A stretch of DNA of 64,000 bases, taken from Mimachlamys varia. Taxonomy: Eukaryota > Mollusca > Bivalvia > Pectinida > Pectinidae. Location of the stretch: positions 49,107,058 through 49,171,057 of the forward strand of contig OX392532.1 of the NCBI GenBank assembly GCA_947623455.1. The letters run 5' to 3'. Under the pieces are notes generated by a model, which was given only the letters and a program-made list of their open reading frames with translations, made no database searches and was not told where the DNA came from. Shown here piece by piece: positions 1-9,451 of the stretch. The translations under genes were made by a program, and so were the position numbers. Every line of letters starts with the position of its first letter. Within the stretch, counting starts at the first letter, position 1.

Positions 1-273
1 TGTAGTATACAAATACAATCAAGAAGTATACACGATTTAATTTTGCTTGCTTCGCAATTGTATTTGATGATTGCATGAATCAAAAAGGCTTGGTCGTAAA
101 GTTGATCTGACATCAATCCAAACAAGCTCATTTGTAGAAAATCATGTATTTTTATCGTCACAAATTAGTAAGACCAATAATAGCGAAGTATATGGTACAA
201 TTATGTTTCACTAAGTGACCCACTTTTTCTTCTGTTGCTCACAACTACCGTTATCATCCTCGGTTTTGAAAAG

Positions 274-325
274 GTTTTCGGCGAAAGAGAGAGAGGAAAT
301 GGAGAAGAAAATTAAAGAACTTGAG
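274..325 (+). CDS. Candidate coding exon, charged coiled-coil-like segment
   Basis: The right boundary is a good donor, CTTGAG followed by GTAAGA at 326. The left boundary is less certain; I place it after the AG at 272-273, downstream of a pyrimidine-rich stretch (about 224-240), giving 52 nt that enter in phase 1 and leave in phase 0. The frame reads FSAKEREEMEKKIKELE, a highly charged, heptad-compatible helix as in coiled coils. An open frame continues upstream to 215, so the exon could be longer or start at a later AG. The phase-0 exit matches the four short exons downstream. I do not recognise the protein family. Confidence 0.45.
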
Positions 326-613
326 GTAAGACTGTTTAGATATACTTTCATATACAGGATTCATAGGATTTGTTTTTTACAAATTACCTTCTTGTATATC
401 TGTAAAAAATATATGTACAAAATGTATCTATATATATTTTATCGTTCTCAAATATATACATAAAAAATATGGATAATGTATGCAAGCGATCATTGTCAAT
501 AACTGTTTTTCTTGTAAAGTTTTAAGTATCAAACTATTTAATCGAAAAATTTTACTTACACTTACCTGCACAACAATGAACGAGTATTTTCTTAGAATAC
601 GAACACATTTCAG
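326..613 (+). other. Intron-like spacer
   Basis: AT-rich sequence between the donor at 326 and the acceptor CAG at 611-613. I see no gene or repeat in it. Confidence 0.4.
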
Positions 614-625
614 GAGCGCTGTTTT
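614..625 (+). CDS. Candidate 12-nt micro-exon (ERCF)
   Basis: An acceptor ending ACACATTTCAG at 613 is followed by GAGCGCTGTTTT and then the donor GTGAGTATG at 626. The 12 nt are phase 0 at both ends and encode Glu-Arg-Cys-Phe. The case rests on the splice sites and on phase agreement with the exon candidates on both sides. A 12-nt match could arise by chance, so transcript evidence is needed. Confidence 0.45.
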
Positions 626-1701
626 GTGAGTATGATTTTTTCCGCATTAACTGTCTTATTCCTAGTCAGCATGCATATAAATATTTAATTGTCTACCACC
701 ATTACGCTTTTAGTTTCGTTTAATAAGCAAAAGGTAATAGAAAATGCAAAACTTAACATTATATAAGGAAGATATATACGTTTTTTTCATAATCAGTATA
801 TAATCGATACCCCTTTTTGTGTGCTTCTGATCACACACATTTATGATGAACACTTACAAACAATTGAAAACTTGTGATTTGTACATCTACCACCTTCGAT
901 TTGAAAGTTGTATTTTAACCAAAAGTAGAACCTATACGTGAGGTTGACTGAGGAGTTGATTAAGCACCATTGCTTTTGTTTTCAGTACTTTTAGTACTTT
1001 GAAGTTTCAAAACACTACAGAGCCTTCGTTTGTAAAAAAAAAAAACACTCTTTTTTATCAATGAGAACATAACTATCTGACATAACTGCTGCCCGATACA
1101 AAGGTTTTATACCTGCATCATCGAAGTGAGTTTCCAAAGCTTGTAGTTAACATTGCTGTGCTCTGACCCAGGTCCAGCTCATGCATACTTCTAATTATCT
1201 AGAATGCTTTTGAAGAAGAAATGTACATAATGTTTCAGCTGCAGCACGACACTAATGTATACTGAACCGTTTTTAGAAATATCTGTAAACACTGGCAATT
1301 TGCAGCATATTTTTAACACTTTTTTTTACATAAATCATAAATGAATTGTAACACAATGTCAAGGTAAGAATTTGTCAGATATTATATAGTGATACAAACT
1401 TTTTAGTACAAATTCAAAGCTGAAATAACCATAATAGCACATTTACTTGGATTAAAATACGACTGTTCATATTTAGCATCAACTTTACTCCATGAGATTT
1501 TTTTTTACCTAAAAAGACATCTACAATATGAATTATGCAATTTGCACATAGTATTGTGTTTTTATCTCAAACTCAAAAAAGTGTTCGGTTGCTAAGACGT
1601 TTATATTACATGTATGTGTCTGTTCCTATCTAAATCTTATTTAATTTATTTAACCATGCATCTAATATCTATTCTGATAGTGTGCATTGCTTTATTTTAA
1701 G
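626..1701 (+). other. Intron-like spacer
   Basis: AT-rich sequence with no recognisable gene. Weak splice-like combinations occur near 1238-1260 but lack a good donor. Confidence 0.4.
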
Positions 1702-1734
1702 GGGTGTGCTAAACCTAAGAAGCGTTGTGGATGT
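1702..1734 (+). CDS. Candidate 33-nt micro-exon (GCAKPKKRCGC)
   Basis: A T-rich tract ending TTTTAAG at 1701 is followed by 33 nt and the donor GTAAGT at 1735-1740. Phase 0 translation is GCAKPKKRCGC, with three cysteines and a basic core. The Cys pattern continues in the next candidate exon (KTCPKCY), so together they could form a small metal-binding or disulphide module; that is inference. No stop codon, and the length is a multiple of three. Confidence 0.55.
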
Positions 1735-2067
1735 GTAAGTATTCTGAAACAGCTTATCTCATCCTATTATTTTAACTGGCGAATATCACTAAACTGATTT
1801 GCGCAAGATCTAATAAGATCAACTGATTAATGGACAATATGACTGAACCAATGTTAAGAAATTTAAATTACTTTTGTGTTTTGTTTGTTTTAATAGCATC
1901 ATTTTTATTAACCCCCACCCCCCCCCCCCCCCCCCCCGTCACACACACACACACAAACCTCTTTTTTCATTGGACGTATCCAACATGTCAAGCTAAGAAA
2001 TCTTCCTAAATCTGAATCAGTCACATAGTACAGGTAATCAAAATATTCTGGTTTCGTAGAATAAAAT
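1735..2067 (+). other. Intron-like spacer with C-run/(CA)n microsatellite
   Basis: AT-rich intron-like DNA. Its only distinctive content is the mixed microsatellite at about 1912-1956. Confidence 0.5.
1912..1956. repeat. Mixed microsatellite: poly-C then (CA)n
   Basis: A run of C (broken by one A near 1917) is followed after GT by a short CA tract. A reverse-complement arrangement, (GT)n then poly-G, occurs at about 12886-12921. Confidence 0.9.
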
Positions 2068-2265
2068 GAGAGAATACCGAAGCGTCAACATAATCATAAT
2101 CCAAACTCAAAATCGATTAAACAAGGGGCAGAATTTGAGCAAAGGAAAGATTTACATGGAGACCCTTGCAAAAATACAAGAGACTAAGATCAGGTGTTCC
2201 GGAAGAGTGAGCGTCTTCTGCTTCATCGACGCCATGTAAATCTTTGCCACATCCAAGTAACCATC
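2068..2265 (-). repeat. Retroelement 3'-region fragment, inverted relative to the 8.8-kb copy
   Basis: About 190 bp whose reverse complement closely matches 8795-8983, roughly 80-85% by eye, including the shared AGAATACC..AAGCGTCAACA start and the GCCATGTAAATCT end. On the - strand it lies downstream of the coding fragment at 2442-2786, the order expected for the 3' untranslated part of one truncated retroelement. The family name is unknown to me. Confidence 0.65.
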
Positions 2266-2441
2266 AAGTTCTCAAAATGAGAACCGAGTATCATTGTCAA
2301 TCACAACAAGTAAACACACTAATGAGCATACTCAAAAACGTCCATCTTCATATCACTTAAAGATACAGAATATTTCCAAATGAGACAAAGATGGCGACCA
2401 TAAAACTTGCCCAAAGTACAGATCAACCTGCATCTCTCGAA
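2266..2441 (-). repeat. Probable continuation of retroelement 3' region
   Basis: Lies between the coding fragment and the 3'-region fragment and contains no other feature. It is probably untranslated retroelement sequence. Confidence 0.35.
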
Positions 2442-2786
2442 TCATTGTGTTGTTAGTTTGTTTGTCAGCAGTCGACATCGATCACGAAAATCCCGATATT
2501 TAGAGCAAGTCCTGGAATACCGAATCAACTGCGACATGTAAACACCATAGGTTGGAGAAGCAGGGATGGTACTATCAAGAAATGGAAAGTTAACGATCGG
2601 AAAATTGAAATCATCACGTTTATCGTATAGCTTAGTAGTAACCTGCCCATGTTGGTCGTAGTTTAAGTAGAGATCGAGGTAAGCAGCTGATGTAGAAGAG
2701 TCTGTTGTGTCCTTTAATCCTGAAAACTGTAATAGATTTATTTCCTCGTCTGTAATGCTACAATCGTTTAATTTTGCAGAAAACAT
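2442..2786 (-). pseudogene. Retroelement polyprotein fragment (C-terminal, reverse-transcriptase-associated)
   Basis: A 114-residue open frame contains the segments LKDTTDSST, LYDKRDDFNFPIVNFPF and YGVYMSQLIRYSR. I recognise this pattern from retroelement-encoded proteins common in invertebrate genomes, downstream of the reverse transcriptase catalytic core. Only the C-terminal part is present, with no RT catalytic motif, so this is a truncated copy. The first 20 or so residues do not look like the family and are probably host intron read through by chance, placing the insertion edge near 2715. It sits on the strand opposite to the host exons. Family assignment is from memory of the motif only. 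Confidence 0.5.
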
Positions 2787-2800
2787 GTCCGAAGTGCTAT
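2780..2800 (+). CDS. Candidate 21-nt micro-exon (KTCPKCY)
   Basis: The acceptor TTTAATTTTGCAG ends at 2779 and the donor GTAAGTATAG starts at 2801. The 21 nt in phase 0 give KTCPKCY with a CPxC pair. It follows directly on the CGC end of the previous candidate exon in the predicted protein. The retroelement fragment on the other strand ends within about 65 nt of the acceptor, so an insertion came close to, but apparently spared, the splice site. Confidence 0.55.
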
Positions 2801-3130
2801 GTAAGTATAGATATTTTCATTGGTGATATCACGAAAGCAACGCTAAATAAGGTGTTTTTTTCTGACTGTAAGAGCTATATCAAGCAGACTATATTGCTTG
2901 CATTACTTACATTAAGGCCATACTTTATTGTTGTGATCAAAGCTTGTAAGGTTAAAAAAACACTCAAATACAGTCTATATGAAAACTTTTCCATGTGCAT
3001 GTATCTATAACTATACTGAGAGATAACACACCATCATCATAGTATTTACTGTTTGATCTATCATGAAACGTAAAAAGAAAACTAATCCGTTGTTGATGGA
3101 GGTTGGTAAAAAATCTTGTTTGATTTTTAG
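2801..3130 (+). other. Intron-like spacer
   Basis: AT-rich, with no gene or repeat that I can identify. Confidence 0.4.
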
Positions 3131-3154
3131 CATAAAGGTACAGATTTCAAGGAC
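3131..3154 (+). CDS. Candidate 24-nt micro-exon (HKGTDFKD)
   Basis: The acceptor TTTGATTTTTAG ends at 3130 and the donor GTAAGTATT starts at 3155. The 24 nt in phase 0 give HKGTDFKD. This is the last ordinary short exon candidate before the transposon-rich stretch and the tandem array, so in this model the array lies in the next intron or intron series. An internal CAG at 3140-3142 is an alternative acceptor but has no pyrimidine tract. Confidence 0.5.
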
Positions 3155-4390
3155 GTAAGTATTTGTTATACTTTCTATTTAATGTTTGATGTATATAAAA
3201 TAATTCGTATATATCGACCCAATTAAAATCATTGTAATCGTTTTAACGAGCATGTTCCTATTACATATCTACACATATCTGTAAATTGTAAATTGTGAAC
3301 GTCAAATTTAACGTTTATTCTGACAAGTCATCGTGACAGTCTTATCACAGAATCGTCGATCACCATCTTCTTTATATAAAACAATGTAGCTCTCTCGGTA
3401 GTTAAGCAAACTTTTTTCTCAACCTTTAATAGGAACTTGTTTTGTTTTAAGCAATATAGGCTATTCAATGGTTTCCCGTAAAATATAAAATATTTTCACG
3501 AGAATGGAAGATATTTTTTTTTATATTTTCACGAATGCATCGGACGGGTGAAAATATTTTTTTTACAACCCTGGATGAAATTCAACAAGATGAAATTCTA
3601 TTTTTGTTCAAAATATAGTAAAAATGCAAAAAAAAAACCGTGTATTCCATTAGATACATATTATTTTTCAAAATACTATTAAGTTTTTTTTTACTTCCTA
3701 ACTTGATATGATTTGGTTCTAAAATAACGAAAACAATAGTACACAAATAGTGCGCAATGGTATCGACCGAAACTTATATCAACACTAGTGATGATTTAAG
3801 CAATGATGATATAGGTTTAATCAAAATGATATTTTCTTATATTTACAATTGCGCTGCAGTGTCACTATATAAACGAAATAAGGTTCGTTTCGGTTCATAG
3901 GACTATAACCCGAAACGACTATAAATATGAACGTGAGATGAAGGTTACAAAACAATGCATATCACGCCGAACTCTCGTTTGGACGAGAAACTATAGACAA
4001 TTTATTTGCTTTATTTATTCCATTTAAATCGCTTATTGGATAATATGGAATTAACTTAATTTAACATTGAAAAGGCGTCGTCATTACAAATATAAGCTTT
4101 TAAAATCACTTACTGTTTGCCATGAAGAGAGTGTCCCTCTCCGTGATTCCCTGAATGTGCAGTATTGTTTCACTAGGGCTATAGTCCGAAAAAATGTATT
4201 GTCAACAATCCGACACCTCGTACATACAATTTATGTATAAAGACGATTCGTATACCTTATCAGCAGTGAAGTGGACCTAAACATAGCATACATGCATAAG
4301 GGTTCTTATGCAACGCAGCAACAAAAAACACCACGCTGACAACTTTTTCCATAGCGGACCATCTTGCTCATTTTTCAAATTCGGCGGATA
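3155..4390. other. Intron-like DNA with dispersed repeat remnants
   Basis: No gene seen. A stretch near 3470-3560 has imperfect inverted GAAAATATTTTCAC-type repeats, and 3715-3845 is an inverted match to 9230-9345. Confidence 0.4.
3715..3845. repeat. Dispersed repeat, inverted copy at 9230-9345
   Basis: The reverse complement of 9230-9345 matches this segment over about 120 bp, including the TAACGAAAA..ATAGTACACAA block and a central CACTAGTGATGA palindrome. Probably remnants of a non-autonomous element; no terminal repeats identified. Confidence 0.65.
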
Positions 4391-4399
4391 TGCCTCCGA

Positions 4400-4957
4400 A
4401 GTATGACGTCATAAATACCTATCAGCAGATTTAGAATGTCATATTTAAAACTACATATTGAAACATGTTAGATGGATTGGTATACCGCGTACTGATTGTG
4501 TTTGTTTATTATGTAATGAAGGTATTGGTGATGAATACCACTATTTATTCCAATGTAATAATGCTTTAGTGTCTGGGTTTAGACACAAATATATTCCATA
4601 CTACTATTCTAAAAATCAAACTCTAACTAACATGAGAGGTATGTTTGAAATTTGTAACAAATTGTTATTATCTAAAGTGAGTTTTTGTCCTTTAAAATGT
4701 CGAAACCCTATGTAACTCACGCTGATGAAATATTAATATATATATATTGTACCATATTGTACTCATTATATTAACATGCATATTATTCTTGTCTGAGTAT
4801 CTACAGTTAGGTAACATTACAAATAACAACTGTAGTAAATTTGCGATTATATTATTACTTCATTACCCTGTCAGCCATGTGCATTGCTTTGTTATATTGG
4901 CCTCTTGTAGCACACTTCGTGTGTGTCTTGAATGAATAAAGAATCTTGAATCTTGAC
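4400..4957 (+). mobile_element. 5'-truncated non-LTR retrotransposon (LINE) 3' end
   Basis: The frame at 4458-4715 encodes RWIGIPR, then CLLCNEGIGDEYHYLFQCNN, a CxxC..HYLFxC pattern typical of the region after the reverse transcriptase in LINE ORF2. Upstream, MSYLKLHIETC reads in another frame, so a small frameshift near 4470 separates the two. The protein ends near 4715 and is followed by about 240 bp of untranslated sequence with an AATAAAG signal and an ATCTTGAATCTTGA tail near 4940-4955. The reverse transcriptase and endonuclease domains are missing, as expected for 5' truncation at integration. The 5' limit is approximate. Confidence 0.65.
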
Positions 4958-5690
4958 AGGAGATATAAACGCTGTAGTCCTTCCCCTAAAAATCATAGTT
5001 CGAAATTGCTGGTATTCTGGGACGCACGCCGTTCACTGATAATAAGTCAAGAAAGACCCGTAACGGAGCTAATGTACCCAATCAATACTCACTTCAGGAA
5101 CAAAAATCTTGTGTAGGCACTACAACACAATTAAACTTATCCACAAACAATATCACACTAGGATTATTTGCAAATTCCCTATACCATGCCTTCTCTCACG
5201 TTTGTGCTAAAGCCGGTTTCAACTGGTTCCTCGGGGACGACCACCTACCGAATCGGTAATCCCCTCCGTGCCACTTAGCATGTTGTAAGGAAATGTATTC
5301 GGGCCAAATATTTCTGATCTTACGTAAGTGATTTTTTATCAACCAATTTTTACCTTAATTTCCAATGCACGTCACAATATATTTGTTGTGTAAATCATTT
5401 TCTACCATGATACGTAGTTATTCTACTCGCAGTCAATTGTATAAACCTGCGAATTGTAGGATAACTATTTTTTATATTCCACTAGTGGTACATGTATATG
5501 ACCTTCCTGACTTTTGATTGATTGATAATTTAAACTTTGACAGGGAATCATGTTTTTCAATGCCTCGTGCTGATTGTTGACGTCGCCATTACTCGGGCGG
5601 AATTTAGAATATGCTATGGTTTTGCGCATAGTCCGTGGTTTACACCAGCTATTTCCAACTGATATTGTGGTAGAAATAGCCACATGACTC
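4958..5690. other. Intergenic or intronic DNA without recognised feature
   Basis: No convincing gene. A splice-like acceptor at 5278 and donor at 5326 enclose an in-frame stop in the phase expected from the upstream exons. Confidence 0.35.
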
Positions 5691-5693
5691 CTT

Positions 5694-5753
5694 GTTGTTC
5701 GATATGGTATCTATTTCACTCGAGTTAGTTAATTTTCAAACATCATAGTGTCT
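5694..5753. repeat. Left arm of an inverted repeat split by the Penelope-like element
   Basis: About 60 bp around CACTCGAGTTAGTTAATTTTC is complementary to 8389-8450 around GAAAATTAACAAAACTCGAG. Together they form an imperfect hairpin whose loop region holds the element insertion. Confidence 0.7.
5745..5753. repeat. 9-bp target site duplication (left)
   Basis: ATAGTGTCT here is repeated at 8389-8397, directly outside the other end of the Penelope-like element. The last two bases of the element and the first two of the duplication overlap ambiguously. Confidence 0.75.
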
Positions 5754-5821
5754 ATTATAAAAGAATGTTTTAACAGGGACACTCAACAAAATTCTACTCA
5801 CGAGTAGCTTTCGCCTGCTAT
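5754..5821 (-). repeat. 68-bp terminal direct repeat (3' copy in element sense)
   Basis: ATTATAAAAGAATG...CGCCTGCTAT, identical to 8323-8390. The adjoining element sequence at 5822-5838 completes a hammerhead-like structure that the other copy lacks. Confidence 0.9.
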
Positions 5822-5838
5822 CCAGCAGGCTTCTTCAG
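5794..5838 (-). ncRNA. Hammerhead-ribozyme-like motif in the pseudo-LTR
   Basis: On the - strand the order is CTGAAGA (fits CUGANGA), then a hairpin with arms GCCTGC/GCAGGC and a 6-base loop, then GAAA, then a second hairpin CTACTC/GAGTAG. Hammerhead ribozymes are known in the terminal repeats of Penelope-like elements. An extra A lies between CTGAAGA and the first hairpin, and I could not build a convincing helix III with the UH cleavage position, so activity is doubtful. Confidence 0.35.
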
Positions 5839-5858
5839 CCCTACTGACGGGGACAGGC

Positions 5859-8351
5859 TTAGTGGTGTTCAGTCAGCTGACTGGGGATTATCCCCAAGTC
5901 ATGTGACTGAACAAGGCTGGCATAGGCTGCGGGCAGGGTGTGGCGTCCTCTGTCCTGGTTGAGGTCAGGTCTGGAGGCCGAGATGTATATGGCCTCCTTA
6001 ACACCACGTTGGAACCAGCGGGGGTCCTGGTCTAAAACTCTGATGTTAGTAGTTTGTAGCTTATGGGAGTGGTCCCGCATGTGGGCCCCGACTGGAGAAG
6101 AGCTGTGGTGTTCAGACACCCGTTTACGGAGTGGCCTCTCTGTCTCCCCCACATAGGACGAGGGGCAATTATCACATTTGATGTGATAAATGGACCCTGA
6201 TTTGTCCATGGTTGGTGTTTTGTCTTTTGGAGCAACCAGCATCCCACGGATGGTGTTGTGGGGCTTGGTGTGGACTGTAACTCCCACTTTACGGATTTTT
6301 CTGTTGATGGCCTCCGAAACACCTCCTACATATGGGAGAGTGATGTGTCCCTTGGGTGTTTGGCGATCACTAGCCCGTTCGGTGGTTCTGGTCTTACTTC
6401 CGGGAAGGTCCCAGGCCCACTTACTGTACCCTGACACACTGAGGACTTTCTTGAGATGGTCTTCCTCGTGGGTTCTGGCCTCATCAGTGGAGCAGATGGA
6501 ATTCGCTTTATGAGTCAAAGTGCGGATCACACCTAGTTTGTGCTCAAGTGGTTGATGGCTGTCGAACTGGAGGTATTGGTCTGTATGAGTTGGCTTTCTA
6601 TAAACACTGAATTGGAGGGACCCATCATCACAAAGCCGTATGTAAGTGTCTAATACAGGGATGCTGTTGTCTTTCATCCTCTCGATGGTGAATTTAATGG
6701 CTGGGTGACAGTTGTTGAGATGGTCCGTAAACTCATCTACCACTCTACTGGATATTATGACCAGAGTATCGTCCACATATCTCCCCCAATATCTAGGGCT
6801 ATTTTGGAAGGTCCTCAGAGCCAGCTCCTCGAAGTGCTCCATGAAAAGGTTGGCTACTATGGGGCTTACTGGGGAGCCCATAGCCGCGCCTTCAGTTTAT
6901 TGGTAAAACTTACCATTTACCACAAAGTAAGTGGTCGTTAGACACACTTCCAAAAGCTCTGTGATATGCTGAGGGGATAGTTTGGTTCGTTGGTCAAGTG
7001 TTGGATCATCCTCTAGTCTCTGTCGGATGATGCGTAGACTCTCCTGTACGGGTACACTGGTGAACAGGGCTGTCACATCATATGAAACTAAGCACTCGTC
7101 TGTGCTCAAGTTGTACTGTGACAGGGTTTTCACCAGTTCAGCACTGTTCTTAATGTGGTGAGTAGTACGGCCTACCAACGGCGAAATGATCTTAGCCAAG
7201 AAACTGGCTGTGTTATACGTGATGGAACCTCCAGAAGCTACAATAGGTCTGAGGGGGACTGAGTCCTTATGTACCTTAGGTAACCCATAGAACTTGGGGA
7301 CGTCGGTGGAGGTAGGATAAAGATACCTATACTGATGGATCGTCAAAAGTCCTTGGTCCTTGAGGGCCCTCAAAGGTTGTACCAGTCTAGTGGTGTATCT
7401 GGCAGTAGGATCTTTTTTAAGTGGTTTATACGTTTTGTCATCACCCAAGAGCTCCTCGATCTTTACTTTGTACAATGAGTTAGGCATGATCACGGTTGCC
7501 CGTCCCTTATCCGCTGGTAATATAAGGTTGTCATTGTCGGCCTTGAGTGAAGCTAGGGCACGTCGTTCTTCCCCTGTTATGTTGGATTTGGGGAGTTTAG
7601 TGTTTTTCATGATCTTAACACAGTCTGTGCGTAAATGTGCAGCTGCCTCTGAATGAGGGCCGATGTACTTGCATGCCGTCTCAATGCCCGTGATAAATTC
7701 TACAATTGGTAATTGAGATGGACTTACCGCAAAGTTGAGTCCTTTCTCCAACACCGATTTCTCAGCTGAAGTCAAGATCTTATCCGATAGGTTCACTACC
7801 CACCTGGACTTCGTGTCATTCACATCTTGTTCACTTATCTTGGTGATCGGTTGGTGTTTATCTGTGCTAGAAGATGAAGTTTGTTTACTAGCTAAGCGTT
7901 GGAACTTGTTCCGGTGGCGCATGCGTGTGCTGTCCCACTCGCGGTCAAACGCTTTCTTAACCCAGACAAGCACTTCCTCGTAAACACTGATAGGTACGTT
8001 CATGAACAGGTACTCACTCAAATCCGCAATACATTGGCTGGTAGTAGAAATCTGCCAATTAATTTGTCGTATACGTTCATTCGTAAGAGAATTCCGTGCC
8101 TTACTAATGATACTGTCCGCTCTTACTCCACGTACCGATGTTTTGATCACTAAACTGCTAGATATCATTCCTTGGTGTTTGCAGTGTAACGTGAAGTGTA
8201 GATGGTTCCTTAGCCTAGCCAAAGATTGCTCTTTGCCTTCTAATCGCCTGAAACTTTTGATGACACTCTGATCATACTCGCGTATGAGACGTTGGGGTAA
8301 TTTTAACAGTTGAGGTTGATCCATTATAAAAGAATGTTTTAACAGGGACAC
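5859..8351 (-). pseudogene. Penelope-like reverse transcriptase / GIY-YIG endonuclease with one in-frame stop
   Basis: Two open frames (8351-6897 and 6881-5859) are in the same frame, separated by one TAA at 6897-6899 and five sense codons, about 830 codons in all. In the first part FYGLPKVHK (residues 354-362) and PLRPIVA are RT fingers motifs and SYDVTALFTSVP (423-434, D425) is RT motif A. The second part opens with GSPVSPIVANLFME (motif B), then RYVDDTLVI (YVDD at its residues 35-38, motif C), and later IYHIKC..CPSSYVGET with R254 and E296, the GIY-YIG nuclease pattern. The protein copies element RNA at a nicked target. The first Met lies inside the terminal repeat; Met10 (MDQPQ) is a likelier start. 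All catalytic motifs are present; only the stop after FYQ breaks the frame. Confidence 0.9.
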
Positions 8352-8390
8352 TCAACAAAATTCTACTCACGAGTAGCTTTCGCCTGCTAT
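8323..8390 (-). repeat. 68-bp terminal direct repeat (5' copy in element sense)
   Basis: Identical to 5754-5821. In element sense it begins inside the first hairpin of the hammerhead-like motif, so this copy holds only half of it. Confidence 0.9.
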
Positions 8391-8450
8391 AGTGTCTTTT
8401 ATCACTTTTGAAAATTAACAAAACTCGAGTAAAATAATTACGATATACAA
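8389..8450. repeat. Target duplication and right arm of the split inverted repeat
   Basis: ATAGTGTCT at 8389-8397 repeats 5745-5753. Beyond it GAAAATTAAC..AACTCGAG is complementary to the left arm at 5694-5740. Confidence 0.7.
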
Positions 8451-8579
8451 CAACCACTGGTTGTTTAACCTCTATATAGTCTATAGTCTGGGGCACTGGT
8501 TGTTATAAGCGTATGGCAGCAAATGCCTCTTACTATTGTGTCAATGGGAAAATGCAGAGCAAATGTAAATATGACTCAA

Positions 8580-8794
8580 TGAAGTGCTGGTGTTGTTACC
8601 TTAACCATGGAAATGTACACCAGTCTTAACCTTTGATTATACGTCACCGTTTCTAACCAAGTTTAAATCCTAAACATAACGGAAATGCATCGTTTATTTC
8701 TTAATGATTTCGTTTTTGGTGTCATGGATGATTTAAGATATTAATCGATAAATGGTAAACCATACACACCGGCATTTTGAGGATTGATGTTTAC
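8580..8794 (+). repeat. Solitary, degenerate copy of the array unit (5' part)
   Basis: Contains the array landmarks in order: CTTAACCATGGAAAT, CACCAGTCTTAACCTTTGATTA, GGAAATGCATCGTTTATTTC, GGTGTCATGGATG and ATCGATAAATGGTAAA. It then breaks off at the retroelement fragment starting near 8795 and lies about 6 kb upstream of the main array. Confidence 0.8.
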
Positions 8795-8983
8795 TTGGAG
8801 GTGCCCAGATTTACATGGCGGGTGAAGCAGGAGACGCTTACTCTTCCGAAACACCTGGTCTTATTATCTTGTACTTTTGCGAGTGTCGCCATGTAAATGT
8901 TTTCTTTGTTCTGATTTTGCCTCTAGTTTAGTCGATTTTGAGTTCGGATTATTATTTTGTTGACGCTTTGGTATTCTCTGATT
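8795..8983 (+). repeat. Retroelement 3'-region fragment inserted in the solitary array unit
   Basis: Inverted homologue of 2068-2265, including GATTTACATGG, GGAACACCTG-like and TTGACGCTTTGGTATTCTC blocks. No coding part is attached. Array-unit sequence resumes at about 9075. Confidence 0.65.
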
Positions 8984-9074
8984 TTTTCCCGTAAAGTGTG
9001 TAGTGTATATATGTAAAATGCGATGTTTGGGTTAGGGGGTTGCTACGTTTTGTTTCGTTTTATTTTATATATTT

Positions 9075-9205
9075 GCTTTTTCAAGTATTGCAAAGAAGAT
9101 ATGGACATCCCTTTTCTATGTTAAGCTACTGAAGTTACCCTTTGTTAATCAACATAGAATAATGCCAAATGATGTGGTCCTTAAAAAAAGCAAAATAACT
9201 TTATA
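9075..9205 (+). repeat. Solitary array unit, continuation
   Basis: GCAAAGAAGATATGGACATCC, TTAAGCTACTGAAGTTA and AATCAACATAGAATAATGCC match the middle of the array unit. Part of the same solitary copy as 8580-8794. Confidence 0.75.
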
Positions 9206-9229
9206 TTACATTTTTACCAGTGAAATATC

Positions 9230-9345
9230 AGAAAATATCAACTTGATAAAACTTGTATCATCACTGCTCATCACTAGTGATGATATAAGTTTTGGTCTGA
9301 TATCTTTGTGCACTACTTGTGTACTATTTTTTCGTTATTTAAAAT
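9230..9345. repeat. Dispersed repeat, inverted copy at 3715-3845
   Basis: See 3715-3845; the central CACTAGTGATGA palindrome is shared. It directly follows the solitary array unit. Confidence 0.6.
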
Positions 9346-9447
9346 AAAGTCATAAATCAAAAACCTTGTTAGTATTATGGAAATAAATAGATACATATTA
9401 ATTGATTTTATATTTCGATAAAAAAATAGACCTTCACCCTGTGTGTA

Positions 9448-9451
9448 TTAA
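9448..9451. repeat. TTAA target duplication of piggyBac element (left)
   Basis: TTAA directly precedes the terminal CTCTTTC. The matching TTAA follows GAAAGAG at 12054-12057. Confidence 0.85.

Larger units (their letters stand above)
5754..8390 (-). mobile_element. Penelope-like retroelement, nearly intact
   Basis: A 2.64-kb element on the - strand with identical 68-bp direct repeats at both ends, a 9-bp target duplication (ATAGTGTCT), and one coding region for a reverse transcriptase plus GIY-YIG endonuclease. That domain pair and pseudo-LTR layout are diagnostic of Penelope-like elements with an endonuclease. The terminal repeats show no difference that I can see, which points to a fairly recent insertion. 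One in-frame stop is the only clear lesion in the coding region. Confidence 0.9.

Noticed and set aside
1239..1256. Possible 18-nt exon after TGTTTCAG
   Set aside because: The following donor GTATAC is poor. Phase fits but evidence is too thin.
5279..5325. Possible exon between an acceptor ending CACTTAG and the donor GTAAGTG at 5326
   Set aside because: It contains an in-frame TGA in the phase used by the upstream exons, and the acceptor is weak.
5938..8271. Plus-strand open frames across the Penelope-like element
   Set aside because: They are shadows of the - strand reverse transcriptase/endonuclease coding region.
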